Origin: Acinetobacter sp. ANC 4173
Lineage (GTDB): Bacteria; Pseudomonadota; Gammaproteobacteria; Pseudomonadales; Moraxellaceae
Reading direction: 5' to 3'
Assembly: GCF_004331255.1 (NCBI RefSeq)
Contig: NZ_SJOF01000013.1
Span: forward strand, 36,899-100,898
DNA: 64,000 nucleotides
The position numbers were made by a program, and so were the translations under genes. The notes under the pieces are model-generated. The model made no database searches, was not told the origin of the DNA, and was given only the letters and a program-made list of their open reading frames with translations. This document shows, one piece after another, positions 56,162-64,000 of the stretch. The first letter of the stretch is position 1. Every line of letters begins with the position of its first letter.

Positions 56162-56662
56162 CAAAAAATTAATATATTGTTTTATAATATAAAATTATTT
56201 TAGATTTAATTTTTTACTACAAAAAGGTTACTTCATCATTTGTTTGTATTTTACCCATTGAACACCATTTTATTCAGTAATTTGGTGATTGTACATTAGG
56301 TAAAATGCTTTATAACACATCTTTAATCTGAGTCCGATATAAAGAAGAATAGAAAAAATCCCTGTATTTTTAACATATGGGTTTTCAAGAAAAAATTGGC
56401 CAGACTGGGTTTAGGGGAGACAATTTATAGAGCAATGTAGCGGCAAATTCTCTGCTTTTTATGTTACATGAATCATATTCAATCAATGTTCCGCGACTTT
56501 GATTAGCTTAGATAAAATATTAAGCTAACAGACAAAATATTTATACTCAGTAAAACTAACTAGAGATTTATAAAAAGCCTCTCCGTTTTATAGGAAGATT
56601 ACTCGAAAGATAAATGATTCGCTTACCATATCCCTGAATAAATAAGCGAATCACAGGGAAAA
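56162..56662. other. Gap between the tRNA scar and the exporter genes
   Basis: About 500 bp with no credible gene. AT-rich; no integrase, tRNA or clear repeat was found. It should contain the end of the minus-strand exporter transcript, but I see no strong terminator. Confidence 0.4.
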
Positions 56663-58099
56663 TTAACGCTCTGTTAAAGCATTACTTTTTGCTTTTAAGA
56701 TTGGTTTAAGAAGGTAGGAAAGGATGCTTTTCTTGCCTGTCATAATATCCAGTTGCACGGTCATACCAGGGATTACAGATAGATTTCGACCAAAAGTAGG
56801 ACGATCTGTTACTGCACGTACAATGTAATATGTATTGCCCTTTTCATCAGTAAAAGTATCAGGGCTAATATGTTTTACCTTAGCTTCCATACCACCATAA
56901 ATAGAAAAGTCATAAGCATTAAACTTAATTACCGCAGGTAACCCAGGTCGAATAAATGCAATATCTTTTGGTGATACTTTTGCTTCTACAATTAACTGAC
57001 CATCAACAGGTACAATTTCAGCGACCTGATCACTCGGTTTGACTACACCACCAATCGTATTAAAGAAAATCTTTTGTACAATACCATTTGCAGGTGAACG
57101 AATATCCGTCGTTTTAACACGATCAGCTACACCTGAAATACTTTGTTTCAAGCTTACCAATTGTGCTTGTGCTTCTGCCAATTCATTTCGCCACTGATTT
57201 TTCAAACTCACTGCGGCTTCTGATGTACGGGATTGTGCCTCCCCAATAGAAGATTGAGAAGCTCTTAGATTTGCAGCGGCCTGTTTACGCTCACCATCCG
57301 CATTCGAAACATCCCGTTCCAAACGTAAAAGATCCATCTCGGAAACTGCACCCGTCTTAATTAATGGACGAGTTGTATTTAACTCTTTCACAGCCATCTG
57401 ATAAGCACGTTCAGCTTGTGCCAATGCAGCCTGTGCCCGTTGCGACTCACCTTGTCGGGTAGAAACCGCACCTTGATTGGTCATGGTACGTTGGCTCAAC
57501 TCTCTCAAGCTCTCACTATAATATTGACTTTCCTGTGTCAATATTTGCGCTGCTTCACTTGGTGAAACACCTTCTGGCACAGCACTTGAAGCATATGTTG
57601 CGCCACTGACCTGTGCAGTTAAACGCTTCACTTTAGTTTGTAACGCAAAAATCTTGGCATTGACTTCATTTAAATTGGAGACAAAGCGAGTAGGATCAAT
57701 CCGAACTAATAAATCTCCTTTTTTAACGTGCTCTCCCTCCTGAACATAAACTTTTTCAACAACACCACCATCAACAGATTGAATCACCTGCATTTGTTGT
57801 GATGGGATGACTTTCCCTTCACCTTTGGTAATTTCATCGATTGTCGCAAATGCAGACCAGATCAACAATACAAAGAAGATCAGTACAATCAAGTACAAAA
57901 TGCCTCTTGCTCGAACTGGAGTTTGTGACTGGGTCACTTCTTGAATCTGGCTTTGCCAATCATCAAGATCTTGATAAGGTTTATTCTTAAATAGCCCTAA
58001 ACGTCCTAATACCTTCATCCAAAGTTTTTCAGAGTGTTCAATGCCTCTCCCAACACTGTCAAATAATTTCTCGCGCTGAATTTTGTCATGTTTACTCAT
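56663..58099 (-). CDS. Type I secretion periplasmic adaptor (HlyD/LapC family)
   Basis: A 478-residue membrane fusion protein joining the ABC exporter to the outer-membrane channel. A cytosolic N-terminus of about 60 residues is followed by a membrane helix (GILYLIVLIFFVLLIWSAFA), then the lipoyl half VIPSQQMQVIQSVDGGVVEK, a long coiled-coil hairpin (about 145-320) and the second lipoyl/beta-barrel part (DIRSPANGIVQKIFF). The HlyD end motif GMTVQLDIMTGKKSILSYLL is present. Its ATG overlaps the exporter stop (ATGA), so the two are translationally coupled. Confidence 0.92.
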   Translation of the reverse strand: MSKHDKIQREKLFDSVGRGIEHSEKLWMKVLGRLGLFKNKPYQDLDDWQSQIQEVTQSQTPVRARGILYLIVLIFFVLLIWSAFATIDEITKGEGKVIPSQQMQVIQSVDGGVVEKVYVQEGEHVKKGDLLVRIDPTRFVSNLNEVNAKIFALQTKVKRLTAQVSGATYASSAVPEGVSPSEAAQILTQESQYYSESLRELSQRTMTNQGAVSTRQGESQRAQAALAQAERAYQMAVKELNTTRPLIKTGAVSEMDLLRLERDVSNADGERKQAAANLRASQSSIGEAQSRTSEAAVSLKNQWRNELAEAQAQLVSLKQSISGVADRVKTTDIRSPANGIVQKIFFNTIGGVVKPSDQVAEIVPVDGQLIVEAKVSPKDIAFIRPGLPAVIKFNAYDFSIYGGMEAKVKHISPDTFTDEKGNTYYIVRAVTDRPTFGRNLSVIPGMTVQLDIMTGKKSILSYLLKPILKAKSNALTER

Positions 58100-60243
58100 G
58101 CTTCAGCTCCTTCTTTGCGTTGCTTAGGCATTATTGTTGTCAGTACAGTATCTTTTGGGCCATCAGCGATCACCTTACCATCTTCCATCACGATAATCCG
58201 ATCAACCAAATGTAATAAAGACGGTTTATGCGTAACTAAAATAAGCGTTTGTTGTGCACTCATATATTGCTTTAAGTTATGAATAACTTGATTTTCAAGT
58301 GCTGCATCCATGGCGCTAGTTGGCTCATCAAACAGTAAAATATTGGCTTGTTGAGCAATCGCTCTTGCTACTGCGACCGCTTGACGTTGTCCGCCCGATA
58401 AATGTGAACCGGCCTCACCAACCTGCATGGATAAACCATCTTTATGTGCTTTTAAAACGCGTACCAATCCCGATACGATAAGACTTTGTTCCAAAGCATC
58501 ACGTTGAATATGTGGATTGCCCAAAGTAATATTGGATAACACTGTACCATTCAATAAATGAATATCTTGTGGGATATAGCCAATATTGCTACGCAGTTCA
58601 GCAGGATCTATCTGGGAGATATGGGTACCATCAATTGAGACTGTTCCTTCAGTTGGTTTGTACAATGCCAATAATAATTTTTGAATTGAACTTTTCCCGG
58701 AACCAATCTGTCCTAAGATTGCAACTTTTTCGCCTGCTTTAATATGAAAAGAAACATTATCCAAAGCCAAGTGTGCATCTTCAGCATAACGTAAGCTGAC
58801 ATTTTTCAGTTCAATATCGCCACTAATATGAGGATGACTGACCCAACCTTTGAGCTGTTCTCTTTCCTGTTCTGCTGCAACCATTTGGTTTAAACTTTTT
58901 AAGGCACTGGAGGCTTGATAATATTGAGTCAACAATCCTGCCGCTTGAGCAATCGGTGCTGTAGCACGAACCGCCAACATATAACAGGCAATCAATGCAC
59001 CTTGTGAAAGTTGTCCATCAATAATCAGATAAACCCCCATAATAATAATGACCACACCGATCGTTTGCTGTATCCATCCAGCAAAACTAGCAACGGTCCC
59101 GCCTAAAAAACGTAATCGGGAAGAATAATGGATCACAAATGCTGAAGCTTTCTCCCAAACAGTTTGAGTGCGACTACTGGCATTAAAGCTTTTAATCGTT
59201 TCAGAGGCTGTTAAGCTTTCGATCAAGAAGGAGTTACGCTGTTGTGATGCTTCGGTCATGGCTTCAGACAATTGCTTTAACTGTAAATGTACTGATAAAC
59301 CATAGAGTAAAATAATGAATGAACCGATCAGTATGGGCACAATGAATTGCCAAGCAATCATGCCAATGACTATCAGGAATAAAAAGAAAAAGGGGAAATC
59401 AATTAAACTGATGAGTGTTAATGAACTGCAAAAACTACGAATTGACTCGAAAGACTGAATATTCGCAGCGGTGACCCCGACAGGGGCTTCGTTTTCCATT
59501 CTACGACCTAAAACTTTTTCCATAATATAGGCAGAAAGTTTTTGGTCGGAACGGCTTGAAGCCAAATCCAGAAAATAGCTACGGATCAACTTTAAGGCAA
59601 AATCAGCAGTTAAAACTACAAAAATGCCGAGGCTAAGTACCCATAAAGTTTCTATCGCATGATTAGGAACAACTCGATCATATATATTCATTATGAATAA
59701 CGGCATGATCAAAGCAAAGAGGTTTACAACAAGAGCAGCGAGTAAAATATCTTTATAAATTTTTCTGTTATCTCGGATTACGCCCCAAAACCAGTGTTGA
59801 TCACTTTTTTCTAATTTAACTTTATTATCAACAATAAATTGGCGTTGCTGGACATAAATGACTGTCCCCAGATAATCTGCCTGCAATACCTCTAATGAAA
59901 CCTGACTAACAGTGTCTCCTAACTCTGGAAAATAGACCATAGCCTGTTGGGCTTGTAGATCCAGTTCATAAAGAATACAAACTTTATTATCTTTTAATAA
60001 CAAGATTGCAGGTAAAATATGTATATTAATCTGTTGTATGGGCTGTTGCACCATATTACTGCTCAGTCCAATACGTTCGGCAGCTCTGGCAAAATGTAAT
60101 GGAGTCAGGCGTCCTAACTTTTGCGGAAGACCTGATAATATGCCTTCCTGTGTAATATGAATTTCATTTTCCCTTGCAATGCGAATCAGACAGCTTGCCA
60201 AAGGATCAAATACAGAATTTGTCGCCACAAAAACACCATTCAA
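58096..60243 (-). CDS. Type I secretion ABC exporter (LapB-like)
   Basis: A 715-residue ABC exporter. An N-terminal C39-like domain (about 1-130) lacks the peptidase Cys pattern, as in LapB-type exporters that secrete large adhesins uncleaved. Six membrane helices follow (about 160-440), then the nucleotide-binding domain with Walker A ILGQIGSGKSSIQ, Q-loop IGYIPQDIHLLNG, signature LSGGQRQAVAVARAIAQQ, Walker B NILLFDEPTSAMDA and H-loop LVTHKPSLL. It should export the adhesin encoded at 61838 and beyond. Confidence 0.93.
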   Translation of the reverse strand: MNGVFVATNSVFDPLASCLIRIARENEIHITQEGILSGLPQKLGRLTPLHFARAAERIGLSSNMVQQPIQQINIHILPAILLLKDNKVCILYELDLQAQQAMVYFPELGDTVSQVSLEVLQADYLGTVIYVQQRQFIVDNKVKLEKSDQHWFWGVIRDNRKIYKDILLAALVVNLFALIMPLFIMNIYDRVVPNHAIETLWVLSLGIFVVLTADFALKLIRSYFLDLASSRSDQKLSAYIMEKVLGRRMENEAPVGVTAANIQSFESIRSFCSSLTLISLIDFPFFFLFLIVIGMIAWQFIVPILIGSFIILLYGLSVHLQLKQLSEAMTEASQQRNSFLIESLTASETIKSFNASSRTQTVWEKASAFVIHYSSRLRFLGGTVASFAGWIQQTIGVVIIIMGVYLIIDGQLSQGALIACYMLAVRATAPIAQAAGLLTQYYQASSALKSLNQMVAAEQEREQLKGWVSHPHISGDIELKNVSLRYAEDAHLALDNVSFHIKAGEKVAILGQIGSGKSSIQKLLLALYKPTEGTVSIDGTHISQIDPAELRSNIGYIPQDIHLLNGTVLSNITLGNPHIQRDALEQSLIVSGLVRVLKAHKDGLSMQVGEAGSHLSGGQRQAVAVARAIAQQANILLFDEPTSAMDAALENQVIHNLKQYMSAQQTLILVTHKPSLLHLVDRIIVMEDGKVIADGPKDTVLTTIMPKQRKEGAEA

Positions 60244-60297
60244 AAAATAGAGTTGGTGATATCACACAACTCCATATCATTTATTACTAATTCAACA

Positions 60298-61680
60298 TTA
60301 TTCCGCAGAGGCTTGCACGGCAGCGCCACATACATTGGCATTGTTAATGCTACGTTTATTGCTCACATCAGATGGTGTTGGCATGTTGTCACGCTGGATA
60401 CCCAAAGCAGGTAATAATTGCCCCGTACTGCTTAATGTTTGTAATTGTGCAATTTTGAGGTTGTATTGTGCATTCGTATAACTACGATTGGCCTGGAAAG
60501 CTTCATTTTCAGAATCTAATACATCCAGTAAGCTACGACGGCCAATGTCGAATTGATCATTATATGCTTTTACTACTGCAGCAGATTCATCACGATGACG
60601 TTGTAACCATTCCATTTGACGATTTAAATTATCGACATTATCCCAAGCAATGGCAGTCGTTTGGCGAAGATCAACGCAAGCTTTATTTTTTAAATCATCA
60701 GCCAATAACATACGTTGATTAGCAGCACGAGTTGCTGAACGGTCAGCCCCCCCATTAAATAAATTATAAGTCAAACGCAGCTCAACAGCACTGTCTTGAC
60801 CGTAATCACGTGGATCTAACTGGTCGTCAAAACTGTTACGATTTTCATAAAGCCCAGTACGTGCCACAAACGATAGTTTCGGGAACATATTGGATTTGTA
60901 TTCTTCAGCATTGGCACGTGCATACTCGATTTCACTCAGTGCTGCTCGTAAGCTATTGCTATTTTCATAAGCCCCTGCAACAGCTGCGTCTCGGCTAGCT
61001 GGAATCACAGCATTCAACTGCACAGGTTGTAAGTAAACATCAGGTGATTGACCAACTAAACGAATATATCCTGTCGTAACATCATTTAAGTTGGCTTGTT
61101 CAGTCATCATATTGGTTTGTGCTAAGGACAAACGACCGGTAATTTGTGCTAAATCGGCACGATTACCTACACCTTGATCGGCACGTTGTTTAATTTGACT
61201 ATATACACGAAAATGATTGTTATAGTTGGTTTGCGCCAATCCAACCAACTCACGATAACGCTGTACATCCATGTAAGCTTGTGCTGTTTCCAGTGCTTTT
61301 TGTTCTACGCCTGCATTGAGTTCATAGTACTTTTTCAATGCAGCATAATCACTTTGCTCGACTTTATTTTTAATGCGGAAACCATCAAATAAAACTTGAG
61401 TCAAGGAAATCTCTGCCTGTCCCTGATTAAACCAGTTACGATCATCAAAATCACGCTCACCTTTACCATAGGCAGCATTTAAATCGATAGAAGGTAAATA
61501 TCCTGCTTTTGCCTGATTTTTATTTTCCATTGATTCCTGAAATGAACGCCATTGCACCTGTATTTCCGGGTTATTTTCAATTGCTTGTTTCGTTACCGAA
61601 CGAATATCTGTTGCATTTGCATTCAATGAAATAACCGATGCAATCGCTAAAATAGAAGCCGTTAAAGCCGTATGTTTCAC
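60298..61680 (-). CDS. TolC-family outer-membrane channel of the adhesin exporter
   Basis: A 460-residue TolC-like outer-membrane efflux protein. The signal peptide is MKHTALTASILAIASVISLN then ANA. It has two paired outer membrane factor repeats with ITGRLSLAQTNMMTEQANLN and DVLDSENEAFQANRSYTNAQ, and LVGQSPDVYL near the middle. It is the third component of this type I system and lies just after the adhesin gene. The C-terminal SINNANVCGAAVQASAE has an unusual Cys. It ends 55 bp before the exporter gene. Confidence 0.92.
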   Translation of the reverse strand: MKHTALTASILAIASVISLNANATDIRSVTKQAIENNPEIQVQWRSFQESMENKNQAKAGYLPSIDLNAAYGKGERDFDDRNWFNQGQAEISLTQVLFDGFRIKNKVEQSDYAALKKYYELNAGVEQKALETAQAYMDVQRYRELVGLAQTNYNNHFRVYSQIKQRADQGVGNRADLAQITGRLSLAQTNMMTEQANLNDVTTGYIRLVGQSPDVYLQPVQLNAVIPASRDAAVAGAYENSNSLRAALSEIEYARANAEEYKSNMFPKLSFVARTGLYENRNSFDDQLDPRDYGQDSAVELRLTYNLFNGGADRSATRAANQRMLLADDLKNKACVDLRQTTAIAWDNVDNLNRQMEWLQRHRDESAAVVKAYNDQFDIGRRSLLDVLDSENEAFQANRSYTNAQYNLKIAQLQTLSSTGQLLPALGIQRDNMPTPSDVSNKRSINNANVCGAAVQASAE

Positions 61681-61802
61681 AAGGATTCCCCTTAGATTTT
61701 GGTATTCAATTTAGGCAATGTTCGTTATTCATTACCTATGTATTTGTTGACTTTTCAGATCACAACATGATTAATTTTCTAAAAAATATGCACAGCTTCG
61801 CA

Positions 61803-61827
61803 TGGAAGATAGACGAGCTATCTTCCA
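61803..61827 (-). repeat. Hairpin just after the adhesin stop
   Basis: TGGAAGATAG (61803-61812), loop ACGAG, CTATCTTCCA (61818-61827). It lacks a T run on the minus strand. It may slow or process the long adhesin transcript before the exporter genes. Confidence 0.5.
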
Positions 61828-61837
61828 GCATAGGGTT

Positions 61838-64000
61838 TTAGGTGGTTTGGAAATTGGTTTTGGTAATCATATCATTTAGATCACTAAATGTTTGATTTTC
61901 AACAACTATACTCACATGATTAGTATTGGTCGTGTTATGAATATCAATAGTATTCCCTGAGACACTGACATAGTTACCTAATGTCACCATCGTGTTATCC
62001 CAGCCCAGTGCATTCAATAAAGCTTTGGCATCGATTTTGTCACCTTCGGCTTTACTAAAGTCTTTGATGATATCTGTTGAAGCATCGGCATCAGTAAGAC
62101 CATTGGCAACAAGAGTACTCAGGCCTGTCGCCTGTTTGCCCCAAACAAAGGTATCTGCGCCAGTACTGCCATTTAGAATATCGCTACCTGCACCACCAAT
62201 CAGAATATCGTTACCTGCACCAGCATATAACTGGTCACTGCCAACATTGCCAAACAATGTGTCATTGCCTAGGTCACCAAAGAGTCGATCATCTCCTGTT
62301 CCCCCATCAAAGTAATCATTACCTGTTGTTCCTCTAAAATCTTCATCAATACTATGTAAGGTAATTGAAATCGGTTTCGTCGTTGTAAGTGCATCACCAT
62401 CGCTATCCACTGCACCAACACTAATATTGGTAATAGTCTGATTGACTGCACCTTCACCACTAATGCTAGTGAGACCGATACGTGCACTATCAGAAGCACT
62501 GACTCCCGAAAAGGTCAAGTTTTGAAAACTTCCGCCGGTAAATGTTGATACAGGTAGAGTGAATGTTCCATTTTGACCATCAATCGTTGTCCAGCCAGGA
62601 CCACCAACACTAATAATTCCTGTGCCCACGATATTGCCAAATTCATCTCTGGCAATGTAGCTCATCTGTTCTGAACCTGTTAAACCATTTACTTTTAATA
62701 CCATGCCGGTCATCTTGGTCCCGAAATCCAGGTTAAGAACTTCGCCGCCATCAATCCAGTTATTCGAAACGCCAAAGAAACCCTGGTTGGTATTTACAGT
62801 ACTTGCTGTGCCATTCTCTGTACTACTCAGGTTAATTTCAAAAATCTGACCATTGTCACCATATAAATATGTACCTGGCGTATTCCCGCCTTTCAGACTG
62901 CCTGCAAAGTTAGTTGCCGTATAAGTTGTTGGATCCAACTTAACATGCATTTCAATGCTGTACGTATCCGTACTTAAATCACCTCGAATCGTGAAGACAG
63001 CTGTTCCATCGCTTGCTTTGGCAATCAATGAACCATCGGGCTGCGCTTCATAATGTAAGCGCATACCTTTATAGGTTGGATAGGTTGTTTTGGTTGCACC
63101 ACCGTCAGGATCAATATAAGTTGACTGAATATCACCCGCTGGTGCTGTAAATACAACTTTTGCCTGACTACCATTGTCTGCACCAATATGAATGTTCAAG
63201 TCACCTTTTACTGGAGATACTCCAATATCGGTAGTAACTGTAATATTGGCTGTTGGATTACCACTGTTTTGTGTGCTATCCCAAATTGGACTATCATCTT
63301 CAATAGCGACATTGATCGTGGTACTTTGTTTGACATTATTCAGGTCCGTTACAGTCAGCCCCACACCAAATGAAAGCACATCTTCAAGATTTGCTGTTGC
63401 ATGATCAACCTGATCAAGTAAAGTCACTTGATATTGACCTGAAGCATTCACCTGTATTCGTACTACATCAATACCAGCAGCCTGACCAACCAGAGTCGCA
63501 GTACCTACACCTACCCATGTGATTGCCACACCGTTACTGGTGAGTGGAGTTACTGGCGCAGTCAAGGCATAGCTATATCCCGTACTCGCATTGGTATTAA
63601 ATACGGTCGTCCATGCTGTTGTGGCCAAATTAGTTGTATCCGATGAGCCTGTGGTATCCGGGTTTGATACAAAGTTTGAATTAGCATTGGTTAAACCTTC
63701 TTCAGATACTCGTGGTTGCAAGTTATTGAGAAGTGTAAATGGCGGTGTCGTTACGGTCACTGTTACGGTGGCGGTTTCAGCGACCCCGGTACTGCCGATC
63801 GCGGTATAGGTGAAGCTATCGCTACCACTGAAGCCGGCATTCGCTGTGTATTTCACGGTGCCGTCTGGGTTGATGCTGACGCTGCCGTTGGCTCCTTGCG
63901 TCACACTGCTGACTGCAACGCTACTGCCTTCAAATGAGTCATTCGCAAGTACATTGATATTGACCGACTGGCCGCTGCTGACCGTGGCGGTATCATTAAA
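61838..64000 (-). CDS. Large repetitive RTX/Bap-like adhesin, 5' part beyond the window
   Basis: The C-terminal 720 residues of a giant surface adhesin; the frame is open to the right edge. From the right: a Bap-type cadherin-like repeat (NDTATVSSGQSVNINVLAND, then GSVSINPDGTVKYTANAGFS), Ig/VCBS-like domains, a domain with GSLIAKASDGTAVFTIRGDL, then RTX calcium repeats (GGTGDDRLFGDLGNDTLFGN, then GAGNDILIGGAGSDILNGST) and the T1SS-143-type C-terminal signal GDKIDAKALLNALGWDNTMV. The substrate of the type I system next to it, it should mediate biofilm adhesion. The total length cannot be given. Confidence 0.9.
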   Translation of the reverse strand, partial: FNDTATVSSGQSVNINVLANDSFEGSSVAVSSVTQGANGSVSINPDGTVKYTANAGFSGSDSFTYTAIGSTGVAETATVTVTVTTPPFTLLNNLQPRVSEEGLTNANSNFVSNPDTTGSSDTTNLATTAWTTVFNTNASTGYSYALTAPVTPLTSNGVAITWVGVGTATLVGQAAGIDVVRIQVNASGQYQVTLLDQVDHATANLEDVLSFGVGLTVTDLNNVKQSTTINVAIEDDSPIWDSTQNSGNPTANITVTTDIGVSPVKGDLNIHIGADNGSQAKVVFTAPAGDIQSTYIDPDGGATKTTYPTYKGMRLHYEAQPDGSLIAKASDGTAVFTIRGDLSTDTYSIEMHVKLDPTTYTATNFAGSLKGGNTPGTYLYGDNGQIFEINLSSTENGTASTVNTNQGFFGVSNNWIDGGEVLNLDFGTKMTGMVLKVNGLTGSEQMSYIARDEFGNIVGTGIISVGGPGWTTIDGQNGTFTLPVSTFTGGSFQNLTFSGVSASDSARIGLTSISGEGAVNQTITNISVGAVDSDGDALTTTKPISITLHSIDEDFRGTTGNDYFDGGTGDDRLFGDLGNDTLFGNVGSDQLYAGAGNDILIGGAGSDILNGSTGADTFVWGKQATGLSTLVANGLTDADASTDIIKDFSKAEGDKIDAKALLNALGWDNTMVTLGNYVSVSGNTIDIHNTTNTNHVSIVVENQTFSDLNDMITKTNFQTT

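Noticed and set aside
1..64000. CRISPR arrays, rRNA, complete tRNA genes, integrases, transposases
   Set aside because: None seen: no regular repeat-spacer series, no rRNA stretch, and only the tRNA-Ser 3' fragment at 56138-56161.

Overview
The window looks like chromosome from an Acinetobacter species, probably not A. baumannii. This rests on gene order and protein resemblance recognised by eye, not on any search. Supporting points are the trpG-trpD-trpC block, the rubA-rubB-estB-oxyR order described for Acinetobacter ADP1, pga genes for poly-N-acetylglucosamine, a Bap-type adhesin with its own type I exporter, and a generally AT-rich sequence with many compact U-tailed terminators.

Layout. 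1-4368 (minus) is a urea carboxylase/allophanate hydrolase pair, with the carboxylase cut by the window edge. 4932-5851 is a quinone reductase/quinol monooxygenase pair (mdaB, ygiN). 6038-8490 is trpGDC. 8616-9797 is an unrecognised AT-rich coiled-coil gene, followed by an Smr-domain gene and folE. 11400-13019 is a wrecked arsenic-resistance cluster in which only arsR looks intact. 13074-17527 holds envelope proteins (DUF4105, DUF3015, DUF817) and hemE. 17730-23966 holds an L,D-transpeptidase, a pirin, a dead secreted-protein gene, lysS, an SRPBCC protein, an esterase and apt. 24446-27750 is the rubredoxin/esterase/oxyR group. 28054-31773 is pgaB-pgaC-pgaD with no pgaA in front. 32128-37877 holds a phosphate transporter and metH.

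37953-39386 is the most unusual gene: a very AT-rich single gene just behind metH. It reads as a nucleoside-phosphorylase-like domain fused to a GHKL-type ATPase domain and perhaps a STAS-like tail. It is a candidate nucleotide-targeting signalling or defence protein. 39682-44049 holds a small membrane protein, a Fsr-type MFS pump with an AraC regulator, a peptide deformylase and a HutD-like protein.

44903-53605 is centred on tricarballylate use: tcuC, tcuA and tcuB with two closely related LysR regulators, an orphan periplasmic binding protein, and a TorF-type porin nearby. 53683-55535 is a TetR/HPP/VOC module around a perfect 24-bp palindrome. 55622-56161 contains a broken CoA-transferase and the 3' end of a tRNA-Ser with its terminator, which looks like an integration or deletion scar. 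56663-64000 (minus) is an RTX/Bap-like giant adhesin (cut by the right edge), its TolC-like outer-membrane protein, a LapB-like ABC exporter and an HlyD-family adaptor.

Starts were moved from the longest open frame to an internal ATG where a ribosome-binding site or family length supported it. All functional calls are by motif and family recognition from the translated sequence.
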